Below, one piece after another: positions 32,003 through 39,574 of a DNA stretch of 49,685 bases. The stretch lies in contig JAHDKR010000101.1 in NCBI GenBank assembly GCA_018436785.1, forward strand, positions 1 to 49,685, read 5' to 3'. The notes beneath the pieces were generated by a model, which was not told the origin of the DNA, searched no databases, and saw nothing but the letters and a program-made list of their open reading frames with translations. The DNA comes from Synergistaceae bacterium. GTDB taxonomy: Bacteria > Synergistota > Synergistia > Synergistales > Aminobacteriaceae. Within the stretch, counting starts at the first letter, position 1. Each line of letters starts with the position of its first letter. Position numbers and translations under genes: made by a program.

Positions 32003-33025
32003 GTGGGAAGGATCGTCTGTTTCGGCGAGGTGATGCTCCGCCTGGGCCCCGAAGGGTACTACCGCTTCCATCAGGCGGACAGGTTCGTCCTCAACTACAC
32101 GGGGGCGGAGGCGAACGCCGCCGTGGCGCTGTCGCAGTTCGGCATGGAGACGGAAGTCGTCACGAAGCTTCCGGACCACGCCATCGCGAAGGCTGCTGTG
32201 GCCGAGCTGAAAAAGTTTGGCGCGGGAACCAGGTTCATTCAGTTCGGCGGCGAGCGGATGGGCGTCTACTTCATCGAAAAGGGAGCGTCGCAGAGGCCCT
32301 CGAAGGTCATCTACGACAGAAAGAATACCTCGATTTCGGCTGTGCGCCCGGGAGAGTTCGACTGGGAGACTATTTTCGAGGGAGCTTCGGCCTTTCTCTT
32401 CTCCGGCATCACCGCGGCGCTGAGCGACACGATGCCCGACGTGCTGGCCGAGGCGTGCGAAAAGGCGAAGGAAAAAGGCGTCAAGATCTTCTGCGATCTG
32501 AACTACAGAAAGAACCTCTGGACCCCCGAGAAGGCGCAGATCACGATGAAGCGCCTTGTACAGTACGTCGACGTGCTCGTCGGCAACGAAGAAGACACCG
32601 AGAAGATGCTGGGCATAAAGGCCGGCGAATCCGACGTGCACAAGGGCGAGCTGGACACGGCGTCGTACGTGGACGTCGCGAAGCAGCTTCAGCGGGAGTA
32701 CGGCTTCGAGGCGGTGGGCACCACGCTCCGCAAGTCGATATCCGCCTCGGACAACAAGTGGTCCGGGATGCTGTACACGAACGGAACGGCATATCTCTCC
32801 AGAGAGTACGACATCCGGATCGTCGACAGGGTGGGCGGAGGCGATTCGTTCACGTCCGGCCTCATGTACGCGATGCTCAACGGGTACGACAGCAGGAAAG
32901 CCCTCGAATTCGCGACGGCCGCATCCTGCCTGAAACAGAGCATCGAGCTGGATTTCAACCTCGTCTCGGTGGAGGAGATTACCGCCCTGATGGAGGGCGA
33001 CGGCTCCGGACGAGTGCAGCGATGA
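32003..33025 (+). CDS. kdgK: 2-keto-3-deoxygluconate kinase (PfkB family)
   Basis: A 340-residue ribokinase-like sugar kinase: N-terminal GRIVCFGEVMLRLGPEGYYR, NYTGAEANAAVALSQFG and the catalytic anion-hole motif DRVGGGDSFTSGLMY with the base Asp. The GEVMLRL start and gene order point to KDG rather than fructose or ribose. Its product, KDPG, is the substrate of the preceding aldolase. The start is GTG 32003 with AAGGAGGGG upstream. Confidence 0.87.
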   Translation: MGRIVCFGEVMLRLGPEGYYRFHQADRFVLNYTGAEANAAVALSQFGMETEVVTKLPDHAIAKAAVAELKKFGAGTRFIQFGGERMGVYFIEKGASQRPSKVIYDRKNTSISAVRPGEFDWETIFEGASAFLFSGITAALSDTMPDVLAEACEKAKEKGVKIFCDLNYRKNLWTPEKAQITMKRLVQYVDVLVGNEEDTEKMLGIKAGESDVHKGELDTASYVDVAKQLQREYGFEAVGTTLRKSISASDNKWSGMLYTNGTAYLSREYDIRIVDRVGGGDSFTSGLMYAMLNGYDSRKALEFATAASCLKQSIELDFNLVSVEEITALMEGDGSGRVQR

Positions 33026-33080
33026 ACAGTTCCGCAGTGAAGCGGTTCGCCGGGAGAGAACCCGGGAAGGGAGATGCGCG

Positions 33081-33986
33081 ATGAAGAAGCTGTTCGGAGT
33101 AACAACGTCCATGACGACTCCCTTCGACGAAAGGGACAGGGTCGACGTGGCGGCCCTCGAGGCGATGACCGATTTCTCGATCGCCAAAGGAACGGATTGC
33201 CTGTATCCGTGCGGCACCACGGGCGAGATGCACCTGATGTCGTGCGAGGAGCGGGAGCTGGTCGCGGAGACGGTGGTCCGTCGCGCCGCCGGCCGCGTCA
33301 CCGTCTTCATCCATACGGGCGCGATGACCACCAAAGATACGATACGGCTGGCGAAGCACGCGCACGCCATCGGCGCGGACGGTATCGGCGTTGTAACGCC
33401 GAGCTATTTCAACGTCCACGACAGGGCGATGGTTCAATTCTTCGTCGACGTGGCGCAGAGCGTCCCTGCCGACTTCCCGGTCTATATGTACGGCATTCCG
33501 CAGTGCGCGGCGAACGATCTGAGCGTGGCGGTGGCGGCCGAGGTTGCCCGGCAGGCGCCGAACATCGTCGGCGTGAAATACAGCTACCCGGACATGCACA
33601 AGATCAACGAATTCACCAGGATCAACGGGGGCGATTTCTCCGTCGTGGTCGGCCTTGACAGACTCTTCCTGTCCTCGCTCGTCATCGGGTGCTCCGGTAT
33701 CGTGTCGGGCGTGGCCTGCCCTCTGCCGGAGCCGTTCGTCAACGTGTACAAATATTTCCGGGAGGGCGATCTCGCGGAGGCGGGACGCTGGCACAAGATC
33801 GCCAACGAGACGGTGCTCTGCATGAAGGCGGGGGCCGATATGAGCATTTTGAAATACGGTCTGGAGCTGCGCGGGCTGCGGGGAGGTGGGGTACGGAAAC
33901 CGTTGCTGTATATCGAAGACGCGGAGAAACAGCGGATCGAAAAGGAACTGCGCGGTATCGCCGGCGCGGCGAACATCGCGCTGTAA
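33081..33986 (+). CDS. DapA/NanA-family aldolase or dehydratase
   Basis: A 301-residue class I Schiff-base enzyme: GTTGEMHLMS phosphate/keto-acid motif near residue 45, Tyr in PVYMYGIPQ near 138, and Lys in NIVGVKYSYPD near 165. The family includes dihydrodipicolinate synthase, N-acetylneuraminate lyase, KDG aldolase and sugar-acid dehydratases. Because it lies with eda and kdgK, an action on a 2-keto-3-deoxy or aldaric acid is more likely than lysine synthesis, but the precise reaction cannot be read from sequence. Confidence 0.83.
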   Translation: MKKLFGVTTSMTTPFDERDRVDVAALEAMTDFSIAKGTDCLYPCGTTGEMHLMSCEERELVAETVVRRAAGRVTVFIHTGAMTTKDTIRLAKHAHAIGADGIGVVTPSYFNVHDRAMVQFFVDVAQSVPADFPVYMYGIPQCAANDLSVAVAAEVARQAPNIVGVKYSYPDMHKINEFTRINGGDFSVVVGLDRLFLSSLVIGCSGIVSGVACPLPEPFVNVYKYFREGDLAEAGRWHKIANETVLCMKAGADMSILKYGLELRGLRGGGVRKPLLYIEDAEKQRIEKELRGIAGAANIAL

Positions 33987-34054
33987 CAAAGCGCACCTTG
34001 GAGCCCGCAAGGGCAGTGGAAGAGCTGTTCATGAGAACGACAGGAGGAGACAAA

Positions 34055-35020
34055 ATGAAAAAAGCGATGAGCGTGTTGCTTGTAGCGGCGTTGGTTCTTG
34101 GTCTTGCAGGGGGAGTCGTCGGCGCGTCCGCGGCGGACTATCCGAGAAAGCCGATCACCATCGTTGTTCCGTATTCGCCCGGCGGGGCTTCCGATACGGT
34201 CTCCAGAATCTACGCCAAAGAGCTTGAGAAGATCCTGAACAATCCCGTGATCGTCACCAACCGCACCGGCGCTTCGGGCGCCGTCGGCCTCGAATTCGTC
34301 AAGAGCAGCGCCCCGGACGGATACACTCTTGCCTATATGCCCGTCGAGTCGACGATGATCAGCGCGCTTGGCTTTACGGACACGAAGAGCAGCGACTTCA
34401 CCTTCATCGGCCGCGCCATGACGATTCCCGCCTCCGTCACCGTGAGAGCCGATTCCGAGTGGAAGACGCTCGACGAGTTCCTCGAGTACGCGAAGCAGAA
34501 CCCGGAAAAGCTGCGCGCCGGAAACTCGGGCACGGGCTCCATCTGGCACATCGCCGCGGCCCTTCTTGAGAGAGAGCGCGGCTCCAAGTTCATCCACGTG
34601 CCGTTCGAAGGCGCCGCTCCCGCGATCGCCGCGCTGATGGGGAAGAACATCGAGCTTGTCACCGTCTCCCCCTCCGAGATTCAGTCCGCGGTGGAGAGCG
34701 GCGAATTCAGAGTGCTCGCCGTCCTGGGCGAGAAGAGATCTTCCATCCTGCCGGAGATCCCGACCGCGAAGGAACTCGGCGTCGACGTCGTCATCCAGGG
34801 GTGGGGCGCGTTCGCAGTGCCGAAGGGAACGCCCGCCGAGATCGTCGCGATCCTGGAGAAGGCGAGCGAACAGGCCCTGAACAGCGAGGAGATGAAGTCC
34901 CTTCTGGCGAAGAGAGGCTTCGAGCACGCCTATATGAACGCGGCGGATATGGACGCGTTCGCTCAGAAGAATCTCGAAATGTTCTCGGATTTGATCCCGA
35001 GCCTGGGAATATCCAAGTAA
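34055..35020 (+). CDS. tctC: Tripartite tricarboxylate transporter substrate-binding protein (TctC/Bug)
   Basis: A 321-residue periplasmic binding protein with a signal peptide (MKKAMSVLLVAALVLGLAGG, cut near ASAADYP). Mature sequence shows the Bug-family start YPRKPITIVVPYSPGGASDT, NRTGASGAVGLEFV and KLRAGNSGTGSIWHIAAALL. It captures a carboxylate for the TctAB membrane pair downstream; in this operon a sugar acid is the likely ligand. Its ribosome site is AGGAGG. An internal hairpin separates it from tctB and may favour its expression. Confidence 0.92.
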   Translation: MKKAMSVLLVAALVLGLAGGVVGASAADYPRKPITIVVPYSPGGASDTVSRIYAKELEKILNNPVIVTNRTGASGAVGLEFVKSSAPDGYTLAYMPVESTMISALGFTDTKSSDFTFIGRAMTIPASVTVRADSEWKTLDEFLEYAKQNPEKLRAGNSGTGSIWHIAAALLERERGSKFIHVPFEGAAPAIAALMGKNIELVTVSPSEIQSAVESGEFRVLAVLGEKRSSILPEIPTAKELGVDVVIQGWGAFAVPKGTPAEIVAILEKASEQALNSEEMKSLLAKRGFEHAYMNAADMDAFAQKNLEMFSDLIPSLGISK

Positions 35021-35060
35021 AATAGATTCCGCCGCACCTCGCGGCGGGCAGTGCGACCGG

Positions 35061-35105
35061 AAGAGGCGGGGACGAGGTCCGTAGCGCCCCGCCTCTTCTT
35101 CTTTT
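35061..35105 (+). terminator. Internal hairpin between tctC and tctB
   Basis: AAGAGGCGGGG (35061-35071) pairs exactly with CCCCGCCTCTT (35087-35097), followed by CTTCTTTT. It has the form of an intrinsic terminator. Because tctB and tctA lack a visible promoter of their own, it probably acts as a partial terminator that leaves more tctC than permease message. Confidence 0.75.
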
Positions 35106-35167
35106 GAACGGCGGCGATACCGGGCCCTCGCCGGCCCGAGGAAATTTAACGACGGGGGTGGCGCTCC

Positions 35168-35617
35168 ATGCGCATCAAAAAGGATGTTCTCTCCGGAGCG
35201 GCGGCTGTATGCATCGCCGTCGCGTTCATGTTCCCCTCTCTTCGGCTGGGCGTTGCGTCGCTGACATCCGACGGCGTTCCCGGCCCCGGCTTTTTCCCGT
35301 TTTTTGTCTCGCTTCTCGTCATCGGCCTCGGAGTCGCGCTGATTCTCAAGGGTTTTTTGCGCAAGGACGCCGAAGAGTACGTTACATTTGTCTTCGACGA
35401 CAATTCCAAGAACGTTTTCGTCACGATCGCCGCCTTCGCCGCCTATCTGGCGCTGTGGCGCGTCTCGGACTTCTTCCTCGCTTCGGCGCTCCTGGTCGTC
35501 TTTCTCAACTTTTACTACGCGCGTTCTCTCAAATTCAACGTCGTCTATACCATCGTCTTCATCTCGATGGTCTATCTTGTCTTTTACCGCTTCCTGCGGA
35601 TTTATTTCGTGATATGA
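35168..35617 (+). CDS. tctB: Tripartite tricarboxylate transporter small membrane subunit TctB
   Basis: A 149-residue protein with four predicted transmembrane helices. The first region (DVLSGAAAVCIAVAFMFPSL) and GPGFFPFFVSLLVIGLGVAL are typical of TctB, including the conserved GPGFFP. It pairs with the large subunit TctA that follows 13 bases later. Function of the small subunit is structural or regulatory in a proton- or sodium-driven symporter. Confidence 0.88.
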   Translation: MRIKKDVLSGAAAVCIAVAFMFPSLRLGVASLTSDGVPGPGFFPFFVSLLVIGLGVALILKGFLRKDAEEYVTFVFDDNSKNVFVTIAAFAAYLALWRVSDFFLASALLVVFLNFYYARSLKFNVVYTIVFISMVYLVFYRFLRIYFVI

Positions 35618-35630
35618 GGGGGGATGCGCG

Positions 35631-37142
35631 ATGATATGGCTTCAGGGTTTTCTTGATTTGATGACGGTCTCCACGCTCTTCTGGGTGTTCGCGGGCGTGT
35701 TCGTCGGCACGGTCGTCGGCGCGCTGCCCGGTCTTTCCGCCACCATGGCGATCGCCATCCTCACGCCCATGACTTTCTGGCTCTCGCCGAACGACGGGTT
35801 CGCGGTGCTCATCGCCCTGTGGAACTCCGCGATCTTCGCAGGAGGGCTCTCCGCGATTCTGGTGAACACTCCCGGTACTCCGGCGTCGATCATGCAGACG
35901 CTCGACGGCTACGAACTGTACAAGCAGGGCAAGGGCGGTCTCGCGCTCGGTATCAACGTCATCTACTCGGTGATGGGCGGCGTCTTCAGCACGCTGATAT
36001 TGATCTTCTTCTCCTTCCCGCTGGCAAGGTTCGCCGTCCGTTTCGGCCCCACCGAATACTTCGCGCTCGCGCTCTTCGGCCTCTCGATGATGGTCGTGGT
36101 TTCCGACAGGTCCGTGGTGAAGGGGTTGCTTATCGGGTGCGTCGGTCTTCTCCTCTCGACGATCGGCATCGATCCTATTCTCGCGGTGCGCAGATTCACG
36201 CTGAACAGCACGCAGCTTATTGCGGGAATTTCCTTTCTGCCGGTGATGATCGGCATGTTCGGCATCGGAGAGGTGCTCAACCAGATCTACGAGAGAAATC
36301 TGGAGCTGGAGAAAGCGGAAGAGAAGGTCAAGTTGGAGAATCTGTCGTTGGGGAAGGTCTTCCCGACCCGCAAACAGGCGAGAGAGCTCTTCCGGCCGAC
36401 CATGATCGCGGCCGCAATAGGAACGCTCATCGGCGCCGTGCCGGCCGCGGGCGGAGATATCGCGTCGATCGTGGTCTGGGGGCAGTCGCGCAAGATGTCG
36501 AAGCACCCAGAGGAGTACGGAAAGGGCTCGCTTGAGGGGCTGGCGGTCGCGTCCACGGCGAATAACAGCGTGATCGGCGGCGCGCTGACGACGATGCTCG
36601 CGCTCGGCATTCCGGGCGACTCGGCCAGCGCGATCCTGATAGGGTCGCTGATGATGTACGGAATGCAGCCGGGGCCGAAGATGTTCACCGACAATCAGCA
36701 CTTCGTGGTGACCATCATGCTGCTGATGCTGATATCGAACGCGCTCATCCTGCTCTTCGGACTGCTCACAGCGAAGCTCTCCGCCAAGGTGCTGAACGTG
36801 CGGAAGGAGACGGTGTGGGTGTCGGTCGTCGTGCTGTGCACGGTGGGCTCCTTCGCCCTCAACAACAGCTTCTTCGACGTCCTGATCATGGGGGGCGCCG
36901 GAATTTTAGGCTTTTTGTTCAAGAGAGGCGGTTTCGTTCCGGGGCCGTTCATCCTGGCGCTTCTGCTGGGAGGACTGCTGGAATCGAACCTTCGGCGGGC
37001 GCTTGTGATGTCGCAGGGCAGCTACAGCATCTTCTTCACGCGCCCCGTCACGGTGACGCTGCTCGTTCTGACGGCGCTTTCCATACTGTTCCCCCTGATC
37101 AGAAATCATTTTTCCGCGGCGAAGATAAAGGAACGTGATTGA
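35631..37142 (+). CDS. tctA: Tripartite tricarboxylate transporter large permease TctA
   Basis: A 503-residue integral membrane protein with about 11-12 helices. Family landmarks are GTVVGALPGLSATMAIAILT near the start, ILVNTPGTPAS, the second half repeat with GAVPAAGGDIASIVVWGQSR and LALGIPGDSASAILIG. It moves carboxylates delivered by TctC. The gene ends overlapping the regulator start, so permease and regulator are translationally linked. Confidence 0.94.
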   Translation: MIWLQGFLDLMTVSTLFWVFAGVFVGTVVGALPGLSATMAIAILTPMTFWLSPNDGFAVLIALWNSAIFAGGLSAILVNTPGTPASIMQTLDGYELYKQGKGGLALGINVIYSVMGGVFSTLILIFFSFPLARFAVRFGPTEYFALALFGLSMMVVVSDRSVVKGLLIGCVGLLLSTIGIDPILAVRRFTLNSTQLIAGISFLPVMIGMFGIGEVLNQIYERNLELEKAEEKVKLENLSLGKVFPTRKQARELFRPTMIAAAIGTLIGAVPAAGGDIASIVVWGQSRKMSKHPEEYGKGSLEGLAVASTANNSVIGGALTTMLALGIPGDSASAILIGSLMMYGMQPGPKMFTDNQHFVVTIMLLMLISNALILLFGLLTAKLSAKVLNVRKETVWVSVVVLCTVGSFALNNSFFDVLIMGGAGILGFLFKRGGFVPGPFILALLLGGLLESNLRRALVMSQGSYSIFFTRPVTVTLLVLTALSILFPLIRNHFSAAKIKERD

Positions 37143-37945
37143 CGGTGGAAAAAAAGGAGCGATCCGAGGGCTGGAAGATGCAGTCCGTAGTCAAGGCGTT
37201 CGGGCTGCTGAAGCTGTTTACGGGGAAAAATCCGGAGTGGACGTTCAACCAGCTGCTTCAGGAGAAACGGTGTCCGAAGAGCACGCTCTCGAATATGCTG
37301 CGGACTTTGGAGTTCTGCGGCGTTCTCGAGAAGGAGAAGACGAGCCAGCTCTACCGGCTGGGGCTTGACGTGCTCGAAATGAGCTACAGCGTCCGCAAGG
37401 CCCTCCCGATCATCGAGTACGCGATGAAGTTTTTGGACGACGTGCAGCAGAAGACCGGCGGGATCGTCTATTTCACCATTCCCAAGGACGGCAGGGTGCT
37501 CTACCTAGACGCGAGCTATCCGGCGAACAAGAACGTGACCTACTCGATCACCGGGAAGACGCTGGATATGCACTGCACCGGGGTGGGCAAGGCGATGCTG
37601 AGCAAGATGTCGGACGAGCAGATCCGGCGGATTATCGCCGAGCACGGTATGAAACAGTACACCCCGAGGACGATCACGGACTTCGACGAGCTGATGGAGG
37701 AGATCGGGAGAATCCGCGCGCGGGGCTACGCCCTGGACTTCGGGGAGGAGTCGCAGGGTGTGAAGTGCGTCGCCGTCCCCGTCGTTTCAGGACGGATGCT
37801 TCTGGGAGCGATCAGCATCTCGGGGTCGATCATCAGTCTCAAGGAAGAGCAGTACGAGGAGTACGCCGAGATGCTGTTCGAAATCGCCAACATACTGGCG
37901 GACAAGGCGGATATGTTCCCGAGGGCGTACCTCTGCGGCGTGTGA
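37139..37945 (+). CDS. IclR-family transcriptional regulator
   Basis: A 268-residue regulator with an N-terminal winged helix-turn-helix (VVKAFGLLKLFTG, RCPKSTLSNMLRTLEFCGVL) and a C-terminal IclR effector domain (HCTGVGKAMLSKMSD, YALDFGEESQGVKCVAVPVV). It probably represses or activates the eda-kdgK-tct operon in response to a sugar acid. The start is uncertain: TTG 37139 overlaps the tctA stop, and GTG 37145 is as good. It converges on corA with 13 bases between stop codons and no hairpin. Confidence 0.9.
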   Translation: MTVEKKERSEGWKMQSVVKAFGLLKLFTGKNPEWTFNQLLQEKRCPKSTLSNMLRTLEFCGVLEKEKTSQLYRLGLDVLEMSYSVRKALPIIEYAMKFLDDVQQKTGGIVYFTIPKDGRVLYLDASYPANKNVTYSITGKTLDMHCTGVGKAMLSKMSDEQIRRIIAEHGMKQYTPRTITDFDELMEEIGRIRARGYALDFGEESQGVKCVAVPVVSGRMLLGAISISGSIISLKEEQYEEYAEMLFEIANILADKADMFPRAYLCGV

Positions 37946-37958
37946 GGCCGACGCTCGG

Positions 37959-39035
37959 CTACAGCCACTTCCGCTTCTTGAAGGCCGCGAGCATGCTCAG
38001 GGCGAGCGCCGCCATGAACGCCATGACCCCGTAGTACCCCCGGGGCCACTTCAGCTCAGGCATGTGTTCGAAGTTCATCCCGTAGACGCCCGCGATGAAG
38101 GTCAGCGGGATGAAGATCGTCCCGATGATGGTGAGCACTTTCATGATCTCGTTCATCCGGTTGCTGACCGCCGAGAGGAACGTGTCGTGCATGCCGCTCA
38201 CGATGTCGCGGTTGGTCTCCACCATGTCGATGATCTCGATGGTATGGTCGTACAGGTCGCGAAGGAAGGGCTTTATGGAGTCGCCGACGAGGCGCGAGCC
38301 GCTCTTCTCGATAGTCGAAATCTCCTCCCGCAGCGGCCAGACTGCCTTCCGCAGGAAGAGAATCTCACGCTTCAGGCGATGGAGCTCCTTCATGTGCGTC
38401 CTGTCCGGAACGGCGAGGATCTGTTCGTCGATCTCCTCGATGTGGTCGCCGAGCTTTTCAAGGACGACGAAATACTCGTCCACCACCGAATCCATGATGG
38501 CGTAGGCCAGGTAGTCGGCGCCTTCGCTCCGGAGGCGTCCCTTCCCCGACCGGATGCGATCCCTGACGGGATCGAGAACGTCCCCCTCGCGCTCCTGGAA
38601 TGAGACGACCCATCGGTCGCCCAGCACGACGCTGACGTTCTCGTTGAGGATCGAGTGCGTCGCGTCGTCGTAGGTCAGCATCTTGAGGGCGAAGAAGAGA
38701 TACTGCTCGAAGTTCTCCGCCTTGGGACGCTGCGCCGGGTTGCCGATATCCTCCGTCGTCAGCGGGTGCAGTCCGAAAAGGGCCGCCAGGCTCCGGACTG
38801 CACCCGTGTCGCGAATGTCGTCGACGTTGATCCATGTTATTCCTGGGCAGTCTTTCAGCCGTGCGCAGTCTTCCAGCGTCGCGTTGCGGATCTCCTCGAA
38901 ACCGTCCGGAGCGTAGTGCATGATCTCGATGCCGGAAGTCGTTTGTTTCCGCTCTTCGGCGACGAGCTGTTTCTCTGTTGGAAGGCCGGGCAGCTTCGCT
39001 CGGCGTCCGGTTCCGCGCTTTCCGCCTCCGCTCAT
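37959..39035 (-). CDS. corA: CorA-family magnesium/cobalt transporter
   Basis: A 358-residue CorA protein. It has the cytoplasmic funnel domain (ITWINVDDI, LHPLTTEDI), a long helix with ENVSVVLGDRWVVSFQE and ETNRDIVSGMHDTFLSAVSN, and two C-terminal helices with the signature YGMNFEHMPEL in the ion entrance. It forms a homopentameric channel for Mg2+ uptake. GAGG lies 8 bases before ATG 39035. It overlaps the upstream DUF488 gene by 4 bases. The N-terminal 25 residues are basic and Gly-rich. Confidence 0.93.
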   Translation of the reverse strand: MSGGGKRGTGRRAKLPGLPTEKQLVAEERKQTTSGIEIMHYAPDGFEEIRNATLEDCARLKDCPGITWINVDDIRDTGAVRSLAALFGLHPLTTEDIGNPAQRPKAENFEQYLFFALKMLTYDDATHSILNENVSVVLGDRWVVSFQEREGDVLDPVRDRIRSGKGRLRSEGADYLAYAIMDSVVDEYFVVLEKLGDHIEEIDEQILAVPDRTHMKELHRLKREILFLRKAVWPLREEISTIEKSGSRLVGDSIKPFLRDLYDHTIEIIDMVETNRDIVSGMHDTFLSAVSNRMNEIMKVLTIIGTIFIPLTFIAGVYGMNFEHMPELKWPRGYYGVMAFMAALALSMLAAFKKRKWL

Positions 39036-39397
39036 GCGCCGTTCCTCACTGCGATTTGCCGCTCCAGATGCTCCGCAAGCACGACGGCGTGGTTGTATGT
39101 CTCGTCCTTCGCGGCGTAGACGAGCGTGACCGTCCCCTCGCGCAGGCGCTCCATGATCGTATCGACCGCCGCATTCGTCTCCAGCTCGGCGACGTAGCGC
39201 GCCCGGAAATCGTCCCACTTTTCGGGGTCGTGGCAGAACGCTTTCCGCAGTTCCGGGCTGGGCGCGGCCTCCTTCAGCCACAGATCGACGGCGGCCTTCT
39301 CCTTTGTGATTCCGCGCGGCCACAGCCGGTCGATAAGAATCCGGAAGCCGTCTTCCGGACTTTGTGCTTCGTACACCCGTTTCAGCAGCAGCGTCAT
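39032..39397 (-). CDS. DUF488-family protein (YeaO type)
   Basis: A 121-residue protein with the family hallmarks RILIDRLWPRGITKEKAAVD, WLKEAAPSPELRKAF, HDPEKWDDF and LVYAAKDETYNHAVVL. DUF488 proteins are small cytoplasmic proteins of unknown function, widespread in bacteria. It starts 24 bases after the expected transcription start and overlaps corA as ATGA, forming a two-gene operon. Confidence 0.88.
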   Translation of the reverse strand: MTLLLKRVYEAQSPEDGFRILIDRLWPRGITKEKAAVDLWLKEAAPSPELRKAFCHDPEKWDDFRARYVAELETNAAVDTIMERLREGTVTLVYAAKDETYNHAVVLAEHLERQIAVRNGA

Positions 39398-39428
39398 GCT
39401 CTTCCCTCCCCGCAGGTCTCATGAAACG

Positions 39429-39437
39429 ATTATAGCA
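39429..39437 (-). promoter_or_regulatory. Extended -10 promoter of the DUF488-corA operon
   Basis: On the reverse strand TGCTATAAT is a perfect extended -10 element (TGN plus TATAAT), 32 bases before ATG 39397. There is no good -35 hexamer at 17 bases, as is common for extended -10 promoters. Confidence 0.6.
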
Positions 39438-39574
39438 CCGGGTTTCCTCGAAGGCGGATGCGCCGCTTTCATTGAGATGGGAGTATTTGCGTCTTGCGAC
39501 TCATTGCAAAAGGCGCCCCCGTGCGATTATTATAATTATGCAGCAAGAAAGCGTGTCCGGATGGGGGAGAGCGA

